A stretch of 64,000 nucleotides of DNA from an uncultured Acidimicrobiales bacterium (GCA_958295925.1 CATQHL010000001.1:2404780-2468779); one strand, 5' to 3'; shown: positions 9,726-19,447, counted from the first letter of the stretch. Made by a program: numbers and translations. The notes: generated by a model from the sequence alone, not told the origin.

Positions 9726-10034
9726 ATGTACGCAGTGGTTTCAGCAGGTGGCAAGCAGCACAAGGTGGCGGCTGGGGAGGTCATCCGCACTGAGCTCCTC
9801 GGCCCTCCAGGCACCGAGGTCTCGCTGCGCCCGGTTCTCCTGGTGGACGGAGCCACCGTGCTTTCCTCGCCGGAGGATTTGGCGCCAGTGGAGGTCACAG
9901 GTGCGATTCTCGACGAAACCCTTGGAAAGAAGATCAACGGGTTCACCTATAAGTCAAAGAGCAACCAACGGCGCCGCTGGGGGCATCGCCAAAGGCATTC
10001 CCTGGTTCAGATCACGAAAATCGACAGGAGTTAG
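9726..10034 (+). CDS. rplU: 50S ribosomal protein L21
   Basis: L21 binds 23S rRNA in the large subunit. The 102-residue product starts [19 protein letters not shown], a clear family start, and ends with the basic motif [18 protein letters not shown]. It lies 19 bases after rne and two bases before rpmA, which is the near-universal rplU-rpmA-obg order. Length is normal. Confidence 0.98.
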   Translation: MYAVVSAGGKQHKVAAGEVIRTELLGPPGTEVSLRPVLLVDGATVLSSPEDLAPVEVTGAILDETLGKKINGFTYKSKSNQRRRWGHRQRHSLVQITKIDRS

Positions 10035-10036
10035 CT

Positions 10037-10288
10037 GTGTCCAAGACCAAAGGCGGGGGTTCCACCCGCAACGGCCGAGACTCGACAGCCAAGCGGTTGG
10101 GGGTGAAGGTGTACGACGGAACGCAGGTGCGGGCAGGGGCCATCATCGTGCGGCAGAGAGGCACCAAGTTCCACCCAGGCCTGAACGTCGGGAGGGGTGG
10201 CGACGACACGCTCTTCGCAAAGGCGGACGGACGGGTGAAGTTCGGCTCTCGGCAGCGTCGCAGGCTGGTAGACGTAATAGCCGACTGA
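10037..10288 (+). CDS. rpmA: 50S ribosomal protein L27
   Basis: L27 reaches the peptidyl-transferase centre with its N-terminal tail. The 83-residue product begins [16 protein letters not shown], so the usual AHKKGGGSS tail is slightly changed but complete, with no Firmicutes-type cleavable extension. The conserved [20 protein letters not shown] follows. It starts at GTG 10037, two bases after the rplU stop. Confidence 0.98.
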   Translation: MSKTKGGGSTRNGRDSTAKRLGVKVYDGTQVRAGAIIVRQRGTKFHPGLNVGRGGDDTLFAKADGRVKFGSRQRRRLVDVIAD

Positions 10289-10435
10289 GGCACAGGGCGC
10301 TCGGGCGCTCGGTGCTCAGGGGGCGGCCTCGCAGGGCGCAGGCACTGCCTTCAATCTGCTGTCTTTAGCGACGATCCACGCCATTCGAGGAGATGGGGGG
10401 CATCCCTTGGAGATCGGGGCGTTGCACTGGGATAA

Positions 10436-10543
10436 TGGCGCGGATGATGCTATGGCGAAGATGAACGACAGGTCACTCGCTCCGCTCCTATGAGATCGGC
10501 AGTGCGTGGCGCGGATGATGACACGGCGTAGATGAACGACAGG
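10436..10543 (+). repeat. 37-bp direct repeat duplicating the obgE start region
   Basis: Two 37-base copies (10436-10472 and 10507-10543) match at 33 of 37 positions and are spaced 71 bases apart. The second copy contains the obgE start codon and its first codons (MNDR). The first copy holds an identical start, ATG 10461, that opens a ten-codon frame (MNDRSLAPLL) ending at TGA 10491-10493. Confidence 0.85.
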
Positions 10544-11839
10544 GCCTTCGGCAAGACAGCCTTCGTGGATGAGTGCGCCATCTGCCTGCGGGGAGGCGAC
10601 GGTGGGAACGGGTGCGTGTCGTTTCGGCGCGAGGCTCACGTCGAAAAGGGAGGGCCGGACGGCGGCGACGGAGGCCGAGGCGGGGACGTCTGGCTGGTGG
10701 CGGATCGCTGCGTGGTCTCCCTGCTGGCGTTCAGGGACCATCCCCATCGCCGGGCAGGCGACGGGACGGGGGGATCCGGCAAGGGCAGGCACGGGAAGAC
10801 AGGCAAGGACCTGGAGGTTCCCGTTCCGGCAGGGACTGTCGTGTCAACCCCTGACGGGGAGCGCCTTGTCGATCTTTCCGCCCCCGGCCGTCGCTGGCTC
10901 GCCGCGCCCGGGGGTGCAGGCGGGCGGGGCAATGCCCGCTTCCTGAACAACCGCCGCAGAGCGCCTCGGTTTGCCGAGCGGGGGGAGATTTCCCAGGAGC
11001 GCTGGCTTCGCCTGGAGATGAAACTGCTGGCAGACGTTGCGCTGGTGGGGATGCCCAACGCCGGGAAAAGCACGCTCATCTCCCGCATCTCGGCATCGAA
11101 GGCGCGTGTTGCCGACTACCCGTTCACCACCCTGGCCCCCAACCTTGGGGTTGTGATCACCGGCGAGGGCGAGGAGTTCGTGGTGGCGGACGTGCCTGGG
11201 CTGATTGAAGGGGCGAGCGCGGGCAAGGGGCTGGGGCATCGGTTCCTTCGCCACGTGGAGCGTTCACTGCTGCTGGTCTTCTTGCTGAGCACGGGCCCGG
11301 AGGCGGAAATGGGACCCGAACGCCAGCTCGAGGTTCTGCTGGGGGAACTGCGCGCCTACCGCCCCGCGCTGCTGGAGCGCCGCCGCCTGGTGGTGGGCTC
11401 AAAAGTCGACTTGGGCGAGGAGGTGCAGTGGGCTGATCTCAACATCTCCTCTGTCACGGGCAGGGGGGTGAGGGAACTGGTCGGGAGGCTGGGCGCTCTA
11501 GTGAGGGAGGCCCGAGAGGATGGCGACGACCGCGCCGACGATTCGCGGGCTGTCGTGCATCGCCCCCAGCCTGAGCGGGCCGAGGAGATGGTTCAGGTCA
11601 TGCGGGAATACGACGCCTGGCGTGTCACGGGGAGACCGGCTGAAAGGGCGGTGGCTCTTTCAGATCTCACGGAAGCCGACGCAATGTCGTACGCACTTGA
11701 GCGTCTGGGATCGTTGGGGATTGACCGGCTGCTGGCGCGGGCGGGGGCGCGCACGGGAGAGACGGTGCAAGTGGGGGAAGTGAGTTTCGAGTACATCGAG
11801 GACGGGTTGTACGAATCCGGCGGCGGACTCCCGGGATAG
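10532..11839 (+). CDS. obgE: GTPase Obg
   Basis: Obg is an essential ribosome-associated GTPase. The 435-residue product has the glycine-rich Obg fold (LRGGDGGNGCVSFRRE and following GGDGGRGGDVW), then a G domain with P loop GMPNAGKST from residue 173, G2 FTTLAPN, G3 DVPG and GSKVD in the G4 place, followed by a C-terminal OCT domain. It starts at ATG 10532, in the second copy of a duplicated leader. It is 11 bases upstream of proB, a common neighbour. Confidence 0.96.
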   Translation: MNDRAFGKTAFVDECAICLRGGDGGNGCVSFRREAHVEKGGPDGGDGGRGGDVWLVADRCVVSLLAFRDHPHRRAGDGTGGSGKGRHGKTGKDLEVPVPAGTVVSTPDGERLVDLSAPGRRWLAAPGGAGGRGNARFLNNRRRAPRFAERGEISQERWLRLEMKLLADVALVGMPNAGKSTLISRISASKARVADYPFTTLAPNLGVVITGEGEEFVVADVPGLIEGASAGKGLGHRFLRHVERSLLLVFLLSTGPEAEMGPERQLEVLLGELRAYRPALLERRRLVVGSKVDLGEEVQWADLNISSVTGRGVRELVGRLGALVREAREDGDDRADDSRAVVHRPQPERAEEMVQVMREYDAWRVTGRPAERAVALSDLTEADAMSYALERLGSLGIDRLLARAGARTGETVQVGEVSFEYIEDGLYESGGGLPG

Positions 11840-11850
11840 GGGGTGCGACG

Positions 11851-12954
11851 GTGCTTGTAGTGGCAAAAATCGGCACGTCCTCGCTTACCGACGAGGACGG
11901 ACACGTCGATCGCGCCGAGATCCGGCGCATCTGCGAGCGGCTGGCCGAACTCCGCTCGGACGGGCACACGGTGGTGCTTGTCACCTCGGCCGCCATCACC
12001 GCAGGGCGCTTCATCCTGGGTTTCGCGAGCCGACCCGGCGACTCCGTCACCCTCCAGGCGCTCTCGGCGGTCGGTCAGGGGCACCTGATGGCCATGTACA
12101 ACGAGATATTCGCGGAGCTCGGCATCGTAGCCGGGCAGGTGCTTCTGACCCCGCTGGACTTCTTTGAGAGGAACCGCTACCTGAGGGCGCGCCACACCCT
12201 TCAAAGAATGCTGACGCTGGGCGTCCTGCCGGTGATCAACGAGAACGACGCCGTGGCAGACGACGCCATTCGCTTTGGAGACAACGACCGCATCGCCGCG
12301 CTGGTGGCACAGCTAATCTCCGCTGACCTCCTGGTGCTGCTGACCGACACCGAGGGCCTCATGACCGAAGACCCGCGCGTCTCGCCCGAGGCCTCCCTGG
12401 TAGCGGAGATTGCCAAGATCGATCAGGAGTTGGAGTCCACGGCCGGCGGCATCGGAAACCAGGACGCCAGGGGCGGGATGGCCTCCAAGCTCTCTGCGGC
12501 CAAGATTGCCACTTGGGGCGGGGTGCCGACGGTCATCGCCTCCAACGACCGCCCCCACGTGCTGCGAGATGCGGTAGCCGGCAAGCCGGTAGGCACGCTG
12601 GCGCACCCTCGGGGGAACCGTCTCAGCGCACGCAAGCTCTGGATCGGGTTCGCGCTGGGCAGCCTGGGCAGCCTGTTCGTGGACGCCGGCGCCCGGCGGG
12701 CGGTGGTCGAGCGCGGCAGGTCTCTCCTGCCCGTGGGAATCACAGGCTTCAAAGGCGAGTTCACGGCAGGGGCCGCCGTGGAGGTTGCAGGCCCAGACGG
12801 GGAGATGTTTGCCAAGGGGCTCGTTTCACTTCCGTCCGACCGCCTCGGGGAAGTGATTGGAAAGCGATCCAAAGATCTCGGCGAGGGGGCCAGAGGGGCG
12901 GTTATTCATCGTGACGACATGGTGGTTCTGGTCACGTCAGGGAGCCACGATTAG
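11851..12954 (+). CDS. proB: Glutamate 5-kinase
   Basis: ProB phosphorylates glutamate in the first step of proline synthesis; ProA, the next enzyme, is encoded 8.4 kb away. The 367-residue product has the amino-acid kinase fold with VVAKIGTSSLT at the N-terminus, the substrate region VINENDAVADD, and GGMASKLSAAKIA. A C-terminal PUA domain (about residues 265-365) is present, as in the longer form of the family. It starts at GTG 11851. Confidence 0.95.
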   Translation: MLVVAKIGTSSLTDEDGHVDRAEIRRICERLAELRSDGHTVVLVTSAAITAGRFILGFASRPGDSVTLQALSAVGQGHLMAMYNEIFAELGIVAGQVLLTPLDFFERNRYLRARHTLQRMLTLGVLPVINENDAVADDAIRFGDNDRIAALVAQLISADLLVLLTDTEGLMTEDPRVSPEASLVAEIAKIDQELESTAGGIGNQDARGGMASKLSAAKIATWGGVPTVIASNDRPHVLRDAVAGKPVGTLAHPRGNRLSARKLWIGFALGSLGSLFVDAGARRAVVERGRSLLPVGITGFKGEFTAGAAVEVAGPDGEMFAKGLVSLPSDRLGEVIGKRSKDLGEGARGAVIHRDDMVVLVTSGSHD

Positions 12955-12990
12955 CCTCCCGGCTGCCAACACCCGCCTGCTGAGGCTGCA

Positions 12991-13917
12991 GTGATCGTCG
13001 AAATTCTGATGGCGGTGGGCGGTCTCGCCCTGCTGCTGTGGGGATCAGAGAGCATGGTGAGCAGTTCGGCTCGTCTTGCGGAGCGACGCGGGATTTCCCC
13101 AATCGTGGTGGGAGCCCTCATTCTTGGCTTCGGCACCAGCCTGCCGGAGTTGGTCGTGTCGAGCACAGCGGCCATCCGGGACGACGTGTCCCTCGCAGTC
13201 GGCAACATCGTTGGCTCCAACATGGCCAATCTGGGGCTTGTACTGGGGGTTTCCGCCCTCATCACCCCCATAGCCGTGGACAGCTCGACTTGGCGTCGGG
13301 TGCCCACGTCCTCGTTGGCGGCGGGCCTGTTCGCGCTCTTCATGCTCACCGGCGGTCGTCTGGAGCGCTGGGAGGGCGGGATCCTCCTGGCCGGCTTCGC
13401 CGTCGCCACCTGGCTGTATTTGCAGGTGGGGGATTCCCCCCCCTCCGCTGATGAGCAGGCGGCGCCGTTCACGCGTTGGGAGGTCTGGAAGATTCCCCTG
13501 GGTCTGGCGGCAACCCTGGGCGGGGCACAGTTGGCTGTGGAGGGGTTCCGGGGGATAGCAGAGCGGCTGGGCTGGGATTCCGGCTTCGTGGGTGTTTCCC
13601 TTGTGGCCGTCGGGACCTCCCTGCCCGAACTCTTCATTGCCCTGGCGGGCATGCGTCAGGGGCAACCCCTGCTTTCGCTCGGGAACATCCTGGGCAGCAA
13701 CGTCTTCAACAGCCTGGCTGTAATCGGCCTGGTAGTCCTGATACGTCCTGGCGGCTACACGGGCGGGGGAATCCCCTGGGTTGCGGGTGGCTCGATGCTC
13801 GGAATCGTGGCTCTTTCGTGGGTGCTCCTGGCCACAGGCCGCCGCTTGTCCCGCCTGGAGGGGGCGCTGCTGCTGGCTGCCTACGCCGCCGCCCTGCCCA
13901 TTATGCAGATCTATTGA
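12991..13917 (+). CDS. Na+/Ca2+ exchanger family membrane protein
   Basis: The 308-residue membrane protein has the two inverted alpha-repeats of the CaCA superfamily: GFGTSLPELVVSS with GNIVGSNMANLG in the first half, and AVGTSLPELFIAL with GNILGSNVFNSL in the second. The acidic residue in each SLPE motif binds the cation. About ten spans are expected. It resembles YrbG/CaxA-type K+-independent exchangers. It starts at GTG 12991, 36 bases after proB, and faces flotillin convergently. Confidence 0.9.
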   Translation: MIVEILMAVGGLALLLWGSESMVSSSARLAERRGISPIVVGALILGFGTSLPELVVSSTAAIRDDVSLAVGNIVGSNMANLGLVLGVSALITPIAVDSSTWRRVPTSSLAAGLFALFMLTGGRLERWEGGILLAGFAVATWLYLQVGDSPPSADEQAAPFTRWEVWKIPLGLAATLGGAQLAVEGFRGIAERLGWDSGFVGVSLVAVGTSLPELFIALAGMRQGQPLLSLGNILGSNVFNSLAVIGLVVLIRPGGYTGGGIPWVAGGSMLGIVALSWVLLATGRRLSRLEGALLLAAYAAALPIMQIY

Positions 13918-13976
13918 GTGAAGCTGTTCGAACCTGGTCCCTGGGCTCAGCCCCTCCCGGCTTAGGGTTTAGCGCA

Positions 13977-13990
13977 CCCCCACATGGGGG
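13977..13990. terminator. Short GC hairpin between convergent genes
   Basis: A 5-bp CCCCC/GGGGG stem with a 4-base loop lies between the convergent exchanger and flotillin genes. There is no T tract on either strand, so it is only a weak candidate for a terminator. Confidence 0.3.
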
Positions 13991-14008
13991 CTGTCGGAGC
14001 TTGGCCGG

Positions 14009-15430
14009 TCAGTCGCTCTCGGCGTCGCCTTCCCCTGCTTCGATCCCGTCGGCCGCCTGCCGGAGTTTCGCGCTCAGTGTCTCGTCGTCGAGCTCGCCGA
14101 GGTAGGCGGGAAGTTTCACCCCAACCTTCCCGGCAAGTTCCTGGATGGGCGGGAGGGAGCCGATCAGGCTCGCCAGGAAGTTGGCAGTGCTGCCACCGCC
14201 GCCCGAGCCGTTTCCGTTGCCCGAATCCCAGACCGTAACCTGGTCGATCTTCAGGTTCGAGATGGCCTTGACCTGCTCTGCCACCAGGTTGGGCATCTGC
14301 TCGGCGATGAGCATCAAGGCGGCAAGCTGGGCGTCGCCACCCACTTTCTCAACCAGCGATCCGAGACCCTCCGCCCGACGGGACAGCAGCGCCAGCAGGC
14401 CGAGCGCCTCGGCTTCCATCATCAGTCTCTGGCCGTCGGCCTCGCCCCCCTTGATTAGCCGTATCTGCTCCGCCTCGGCGCTGGCGATGGTGCGGATGCG
14501 CTCGCGCTCCACCTCGGCCGGCACCACGACGTTGGCGTGCTGCGTGGCCTTGTCGCGCTCGGCCCGCGAGCGCTCGGCCTCGGCCTCCGCCTTGAAGGAC
14601 TCCTTCTCCGCTTGGGCGGTGGTGACGCGCTCGGCAGCCGCGGCGGCGCGTTCGGCCTCGGCCTCCATCTGGCGGCGCGTACTGTGGGAGCGGGCGACCT
14701 GAACCTTGGCCTCGTTCTCGCCCTCGGTGGCGGAGGCGTTCGCTGAAGCCACTTGAATGCGCTGCTCCTTGTTGGCTATGGCGGAGCCGATGTCGCCGTC
14801 CCGCTCCTGCTCGGCCACCTTGATCTTGGCTTCGTTGATGGCCCTGGCGGCTGCCTCCCGCCCCAGAGCGTCGATGTAGCCCGACTCGTCGGTGATGTCC
14901 TGGATGTTCACGTTGATCAGGCGCAGCCCCACCTTGCGGAGCTCGATGTCAAGCGAATCGGAGATGTTGGCAATCAGCTTTTCCCGATCGGCGTTGATCT
15001 CCTCGATGGGCATCGTTGCGATTACCACCCTCATCTGACCGAAGATGATGTCTCGCGCCAGGTTCTCGATTTCAGAGAGGTTCAAACCCAGCAAACGCTC
15101 GGCGGCGTTCTGCATCACGCCCGGATCGGTGGAGACGCCGACCGTGAAAGTGGCCGGGGTGTTGACCCTGATGTTCTGCTGCGACAAGGCGCCCTGCAGA
15201 CGGATCTCGATGGGTATCGGTGTGAGATCGAGATAGGCCGAATCCTGAATGATCGGCCAGACCAGGGCGCCGCCGCCGTGCATGCACCTTGCGGACTCGC
15301 CCAGGCCGCCGATGCGCCCGTAGACCACCAGCACCCTGTCGGAGGGGCAGCGCCGATAGCGGGAAGCCACCCAGAGAACGGCGATCAGGAGGATCGCCAC
15401 TAAACCTATAACTAGACCGATTACTGCCAT
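14009..15430 (-). CDS. Flotillin-like SPFH-domain protein
   Basis: This is a membrane microdomain scaffold of the flotillin family. The 473-residue product has an N-terminal membrane segment (residues 3-23), an SPFH/band-7 domain (about 45-210) with GGALVWPIIQ, and a long Ala/Glu-rich coiled coil (about 215-350, with repeated EAE and AEAER runs), then the C-terminal flotillin end. Its only operon partner is the NfeD-like protein encoded 58 bases upstream, as in the FloT-YuaF pair of Bacillus. The start ATG 15430 gives the expected membrane N-terminus. Confidence 0.9.
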   Translation of the reverse strand: MAVIGLVIGLVAILLIAVLWVASRYRRCPSDRVLVVYGRIGGLGESARCMHGGGALVWPIIQDSAYLDLTPIPIEIRLQGALSQQNIRVNTPATFTVGVSTDPGVMQNAAERLLGLNLSEIENLARDIIFGQMRVVIATMPIEEINADREKLIANISDSLDIELRKVGLRLINVNIQDITDESGYIDALGREAAARAINEAKIKVAEQERDGDIGSAIANKEQRIQVASANASATEGENEAKVQVARSHSTRRQMEAEAERAAAAAERVTTAQAEKESFKAEAEAERSRAERDKATQHANVVVPAEVERERIRTIASAEAEQIRLIKGGEADGQRLMMEAEALGLLALLSRRAEGLGSLVEKVGGDAQLAALMLIAEQMPNLVAEQVKAISNLKIDQVTVWDSGNGNGSGGGGSTANFLASLIGSLPPIQELAGKVGVKLPAYLGELDDETLSAKLRQAADGIEAGEGDAESD

Positions 15431-15488
15431 TTGAGTCCTTTCCTGGCCAGACTGTTGGAGTTAGCTCGATTCTTGGGTTGGCCGCAAG

Positions 15489-16043
15489 TCAGATCGGCTC
15501 AACCAGCACAGTGGAAGGGTCTACCACGTCCACTACTTTTACCCGTTCCTTCGTCGAAATGGTGGAGTCTGCTTCCGTGTAGGCGTCGATGAGCCTCATG
15601 CGTCCCTGCACCATCACCTCCACCTTGCCGACGCCGGAGCGATTTCCCGTAATCGGCAAGTAGACGCTTCCCGTCACGCCGACAGCGTTGCTGTAGTCCA
15701 CAGAGCCGCTCTCATCGAGCTTCGAGAAACGCCTCCAGATGAGAGCCACTGCCAAGTAGACTGCGAGTCCCACCGCCGCGGCCACTATCACCGAGATGGT
15801 TGTGGACTTGTCGGCCTCCTTCATTATCACGCCCGTCCAGCCGAAGGCGAAGAAGAACGCCGTCATGCTTCGCAGGGAGAGGAAGCCAATCCCCGAGTCC
15901 TCGCTGCTGAAGTCCATGTCGAGGTCGAGGCCGATTCCCAGGGCCATCAGGATGATTTGGAGCAGGAGCAGCGCCCCGGCAATGATCCCGATCAGGTAGA
16001 AGACCTGAAGGTCGCCGGTGAGTGTCGTCCACCAATCGCTCAT
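15489..16043 (-). CDS. NfeD-like (YuaF-type) membrane protein, flotillin partner
   Basis: The 184-residue product has spans near residues 15-38, 58-75 and 84-105, then a C-terminal domain of about 75 residues that fits the OB-fold of the NfeD family (VGVTGSVYLPITGNRSGVGKV, and a final VVDVVDPSTVLVEPI). NfeD proteins of this short type are encoded next to flotillins and are thought to work with them in membrane organisation. It starts at ATG 16043. It is divergent from rimO, so the 161 bases between them likely hold both promoters. Confidence 0.85.
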   Translation of the reverse strand: MSDWWTTLTGDLQVFYLIGIIAGALLLLQIILMALGIGLDLDMDFSSEDSGIGFLSLRSMTAFFFAFGWTGVIMKEADKSTTISVIVAAAVGLAVYLAVALIWRRFSKLDESGSVDYSNAVGVTGSVYLPITGNRSGVGKVEVMVQGRMRLIDAYTEADSTISTKERVKVVDVVDPSTVLVEPI

Positions 16044-16204
16044 TGCTCAGTTACCTCCAGCTTGCAGGCTTTGGATGGCAGCCTTGAGATGGAATGGCCT
16101 GCAATTCCAAGACTTCCCTGCAGGCTACAGGCTGAATGCGGGTATTGCCCCGGCGCTGCCATGCCGGCTGCGCCGATTAAACCAGCGCAGGTACGCTCAG
16201 GATT

Positions 16205-17575
16205 GTGACCTCCCGCTACTGGTTGGAGACTCTGGGCTGCCCGAAGAACCAGGTCGATTCGGACAAGCTCGCCGGGACGCTTGCTGCCGACGGGTTCGAG
16301 CCCGCCCCCGCGCCTGAGCAGGCCGACATCGTGGTGGTCAACACCTGTGCATTCATCGAGGAGGCCCGCAGGGAGTCCCTGCAGGTGATCGACGACCTGG
16401 CCGAGCGGCGGCGTGCAGGCGCACGCCTTGTGGTTTCCGGCTGCTATGCGGAGCGGCTTCCCGAGGATCTGGCCTCACGACCTGGCGTCGACGCGGTGAG
16501 GGGCTTCGGGCAGCCGGTGAGTTTCGGGCGGCGCCGACAGGCGCTGGCGGCATCCTCCGAGACTGTCCCGGAGATGGACCTCCTCAACCTGCCCAGGCCC
16601 CGTGCGAATGCCCCCTGGGCTTACGTGAAGGTCGCCGAGGGATGCGACCGGCGCTGCGGCTTCTGCGCCATCCCCAGCTTCAGAGGCCCTCAGCGCTCAC
16701 GTGACATGGGCGCGATTCTTGCCGAGATAGAGGCGCTAAAGGTCTCCGAGGTGGTGCTCGTGGCGCAGGATCTGGGCTCCTACGGGCGCGACGGGGGGCG
16801 GGGCAGGCGCCGCCTGGGGGAACTCGTCGAAGCAGCCGGACGGATGGTCCCCTGGGTGAGGCTCATGTATCTCTACCCGTCCGACCTCACCAACGAGCTA
16901 ATCGAGGCGATCCTCTCGGCGGGCGTGGCGTACTTCGACCTCTCGCTTCAGCATGTCTCCCGCCCCTTGCTGCGGAAGATGAGGCGCTGGGGCGACAGGG
17001 GGCGTTTCGCCGAGCGCATCGGGTTCATTCGCAGCGAAGCCCCGCACGCCGCGTTCCGCACCAACTTCATCGTGGGCTATCCGGGCGAGACCGAGGACGA
17101 TCACGACGCCCTGCTGGAGTTCGTCTCTGAGATGAGGCTGGACTGGGTGGGCCTCTTCCGTTACTCAGAGGAGCCGGGCACTTATTCAGCCGGGCTGGAC
17201 GGGCGGATTCCCCCGGGGCTGGTCACCGAGCGTCTGAACGAGATCCGCTCCGTTTGCGACGAGATCACCGAGTCGCTTCGGGATCGCCTCGTGGGTGAGC
17301 GCACCACGGTGCTGGTGGAAAGAGAGGGTGAGGCGCGCAGCCACAGGGAGGCCCCGGAGGTGGACGGGGTGATCCGTGTCCCTTCCGACCTTCCCGTCGG
17401 CGAGTTCTGCGACGTGGAGATCGTCTCCTCAGACGGGGTCGACCTGCGCGCCTGCAGGATCGGGCCGCGAGGCTCGAGGCATTCTGGCCGCAGGACTGGA
17501 GGCATGAGGTTGAATGGCCCTGGTGTGGCGAATATTGGCAGGCTTGGAATTGCGCGCACCACGAACAGTGCATGA
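16205..17575 (+). CDS. rimO: Ribosomal protein S12 methylthiotransferase RimO
   Basis: RimO adds a methylthio group to an aspartate of ribosomal protein S12. The 456-residue product has an N-terminal UPF0004 domain (ETLGCPKNQVDSD, NTCAFIEEAR), the radical SAM cysteines CDRRCGFC at Cys147, Cys151 and Cys154, and a TRAM domain at about 370-425. A basic tail of about 35 residues follows the TRAM domain and looks non-conserved. The CPKNQVDS signature separates RimO from MiaB. It starts at GTG 16205 and overlaps pgsA by four bases. Confidence 0.94.
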   Translation: MTSRYWLETLGCPKNQVDSDKLAGTLAADGFEPAPAPEQADIVVVNTCAFIEEARRESLQVIDDLAERRRAGARLVVSGCYAERLPEDLASRPGVDAVRGFGQPVSFGRRRQALAASSETVPEMDLLNLPRPRANAPWAYVKVAEGCDRRCGFCAIPSFRGPQRSRDMGAILAEIEALKVSEVVLVAQDLGSYGRDGGRGRRRLGELVEAAGRMVPWVRLMYLYPSDLTNELIEAILSAGVAYFDLSLQHVSRPLLRKMRRWGDRGRFAERIGFIRSEAPHAAFRTNFIVGYPGETEDDHDALLEFVSEMRLDWVGLFRYSEEPGTYSAGLDGRIPPGLVTERLNEIRSVCDEITESLRDRLVGERTTVLVEREGEARSHREAPEVDGVIRVPSDLPVGEFCDVEIVSSDGVDLRACRIGPRGSRHSGRRTGGMRLNGPGVANIGRLGIARTTNSA

Positions 17576-18195
17576 ACGAAGACCTGCGATCCGCCCTGAG
17601 GAGCCTCGGAAGCCCCGCCAACCTTGTGACGCTCGGGCGCATCGCCCTGTCACCGATTTTTTTCTGGCTGATCCTCATGGTTCCCGACGAGGGGGGCGCC
17701 TCCTGGTGGGGGTTGGCGGTTGGTCTGCTACTGGGGGTCTCCGACGCCTGGGACGGCCGCCTTGCGCGCAGATCGGGTGCTATTACGCGAACCGGGGCGT
17801 TTCTCGATCCGCTCGCAGACAAGGTGATGATTCTGGGAGCGATGTACTGCTTTGCGTATCTGGGCAGGCTCAGCTGGGTGCCTGTGGGTCTCATAACGGC
17901 GAGGGAGGTGCTCATCAGCGTCTACCGCAGCTGGATAGCTCGGCGCGGGGTGGCGCTGCCTGCCCGCTACCTGGCCAAGTGGAAGACCATCGTCCAGGGC
18001 TTGCCGCTCGCCGCAGCGGTGCTGCCGCCGCTGGTGGGCGTGCCCCTGGTAGTTCCCGTGCTTATGTGGTTTGCGGTGGCGATGACCTACCTGACCGGTT
18101 TCCAGTACCTGATAGACGCCCGAAAGCCCGGCGCAAACCCGCCCGCGGGCATCGGGCGGGCCGTCGGCGGAAGGGACGCCGGTATTGAAGTGTGA
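17572..18195 (+). CDS. pgsA: CDP-alcohol phosphatidyltransferase, probably PgsA
   Basis: This is an integral membrane enzyme of phospholipid headgroup transfer; PgsA makes phosphatidylglycerophosphate from CDP-diacylglycerol. The 207-residue product has the CDP-alcohol motif DAWDGRLAR, followed by G and the two aspartates in GAFLDPLADK, and about five spans. Place in the rimO-pgsA-cinA cluster supports PgsA, though other phosphatidyltransferases share the motif. ATG 17572 overlaps the rimO stop (ATGA). Confidence 0.88.
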   Translation: MNEDLRSALRSLGSPANLVTLGRIALSPIFFWLILMVPDEGGASWWGLAVGLLLGVSDAWDGRLARRSGAITRTGAFLDPLADKVMILGAMYCFAYLGRLSWVPVGLITAREVLISVYRSWIARRGVALPARYLAKWKTIVQGLPLAAAVLPPLVGVPLVVPVLMWFAVAMTYLTGFQYLIDARKPGANPPAGIGRAVGGRDAGIEV

Positions 18196-19447
18196 GGTAG
18201 TCGCCGTCGGGACCGAGTTGCTCCTGGGGCAGGTCATCGACACCAACTCCGCCTGGATTGGGGAGCAGTTGGCGTTGCTGGGAATCGACTCCCACTTTCA
18301 GACGAAGGTGGGCGACAACCTCGACCGAATCCGCTCTGCCCTGACCGACGCCTTGGGGCGGAGCGACGCGGTGGTGGTCTGCGGGGGGCTGGGGCCAACC
18401 CAGGACGACATTACAAGGGATGCCCTGGCTGCCGTAATGGGTGTTGAACTCAGACGCTCCGAGGAGATTGTGGAACGCATCCAGGGGATTTTTACAAGCC
18501 GGAACAGGGCCATGCCCCTCAGCAACCTGCGGCAGGCCGACGTGCCTGAAGGGGCGGTGGTCTGCCCCTTGATCCCAGGCACCGCACCTGGGCTTGCGTG
18601 CCCGGTAGGGGAAAAGGTGATCTACGCAGTCCCGGGGGTGCCCTGGGAGATGAAGGAGATGTTCACCGGATGGATAGCCGACGATCTGCGCCGCCGCGCC
18701 GCAAACTCGGCAGTGATACTCAGCCGCACGCTGCGCACCTGGGGTGAGTCGGAGTCCGCCCTGGCGGAAATGCTCGACGGCGTGATAGCTCGGCTTGATC
18801 GAAACCCCACCGCCACCCTGGCGTTTCTGGCTTCGGGGATGGAAGGCCTGAAAGTGCGCCTGACGGCAAAGGCCGGCTCGGAAACTGAAGCCCTGACCGT
18901 GCTGGACGCCGAGGAGGCTGCCGTGCGGGAGGCGATCGGCGACCACCTGATCTTCGCGACCGACTCAGAAACGATGGAGTCCGCCGTTCTTGAGCTCTGC
19001 CGGGGGAGGGGGTTCAGCCTGGCGGTTGCGGAATCGCTGACCGGTGGGATGATCGGCTCCCGTCTGGTGGCGGCGCCGGGGGCGAGCGACGTGTTTCGCG
19101 GCTCCCTGGTGGCCTACTCGGGGGAGGTGAAGCGGAATCTTCTCGGCGTCCCGGACGGCCCTGTGGTCTCGGCGGCTGCGGTGAGCGCCATGGCGGAGGG
19201 GGCCTGTGATCTGTTCGGGGCGGACTGCTCGATAGCGGTCAGCGGGGTGGCCGGGCCGTCTGAATCCGAGGGCGTCAAGCCGGGCACGGTGTGGATGGCC
19301 ACAACCGTCGATGCCCAGACACAGGCTCGGCGCTTCCTGTTCCCCTTCGACCGGGAGAGGACACGCCAGTTCACGACCATCTCGGCTCTCAACGCGCTGA
19401 GGCTGAGGCTGCTGCAAATAGACAAAGATCCCGTGCCTTGGCACTAG
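18185..19447 (+). CDS. cinA: CinA, nicotinamide-nucleotide amidase family
   Basis: The 420-residue protein has an N-terminal MoCF/COG1058 domain (VVAVGTELLLGQVIDTNS, GGLGPTQDDITRDALA), which in CinA acts as ADP-ribose pyrophosphatase, and a C-terminal PncC amidase domain (VAESLTGGMIGSRL, SGVAGPSE) that deamidates nicotinamide mononucleotide. It starts at TTG 18185, overlapping the end of pgsA by 11 bases; the protein begins MKCEVVAVG, which matches the family start. Both domains are complete. It converges on murJ. Confidence 0.93.
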   Translation: MKCEVVAVGTELLLGQVIDTNSAWIGEQLALLGIDSHFQTKVGDNLDRIRSALTDALGRSDAVVVCGGLGPTQDDITRDALAAVMGVELRRSEEIVERIQGIFTSRNRAMPLSNLRQADVPEGAVVCPLIPGTAPGLACPVGEKVIYAVPGVPWEMKEMFTGWIADDLRRRAANSAVILSRTLRTWGESESALAEMLDGVIARLDRNPTATLAFLASGMEGLKVRLTAKAGSETEALTVLDAEEAAVREAIGDHLIFATDSETMESAVLELCRGRGFSLAVAESLTGGMIGSRLVAAPGASDVFRGSLVAYSGEVKRNLLGVPDGPVVSAAAVSAMAEGACDLFGADCSIAVSGVAGPSESEGVKPGTVWMATTVDAQTQARRFLFPFDRERTRQFTTISALNALRLRLLQIDKDPVPWH

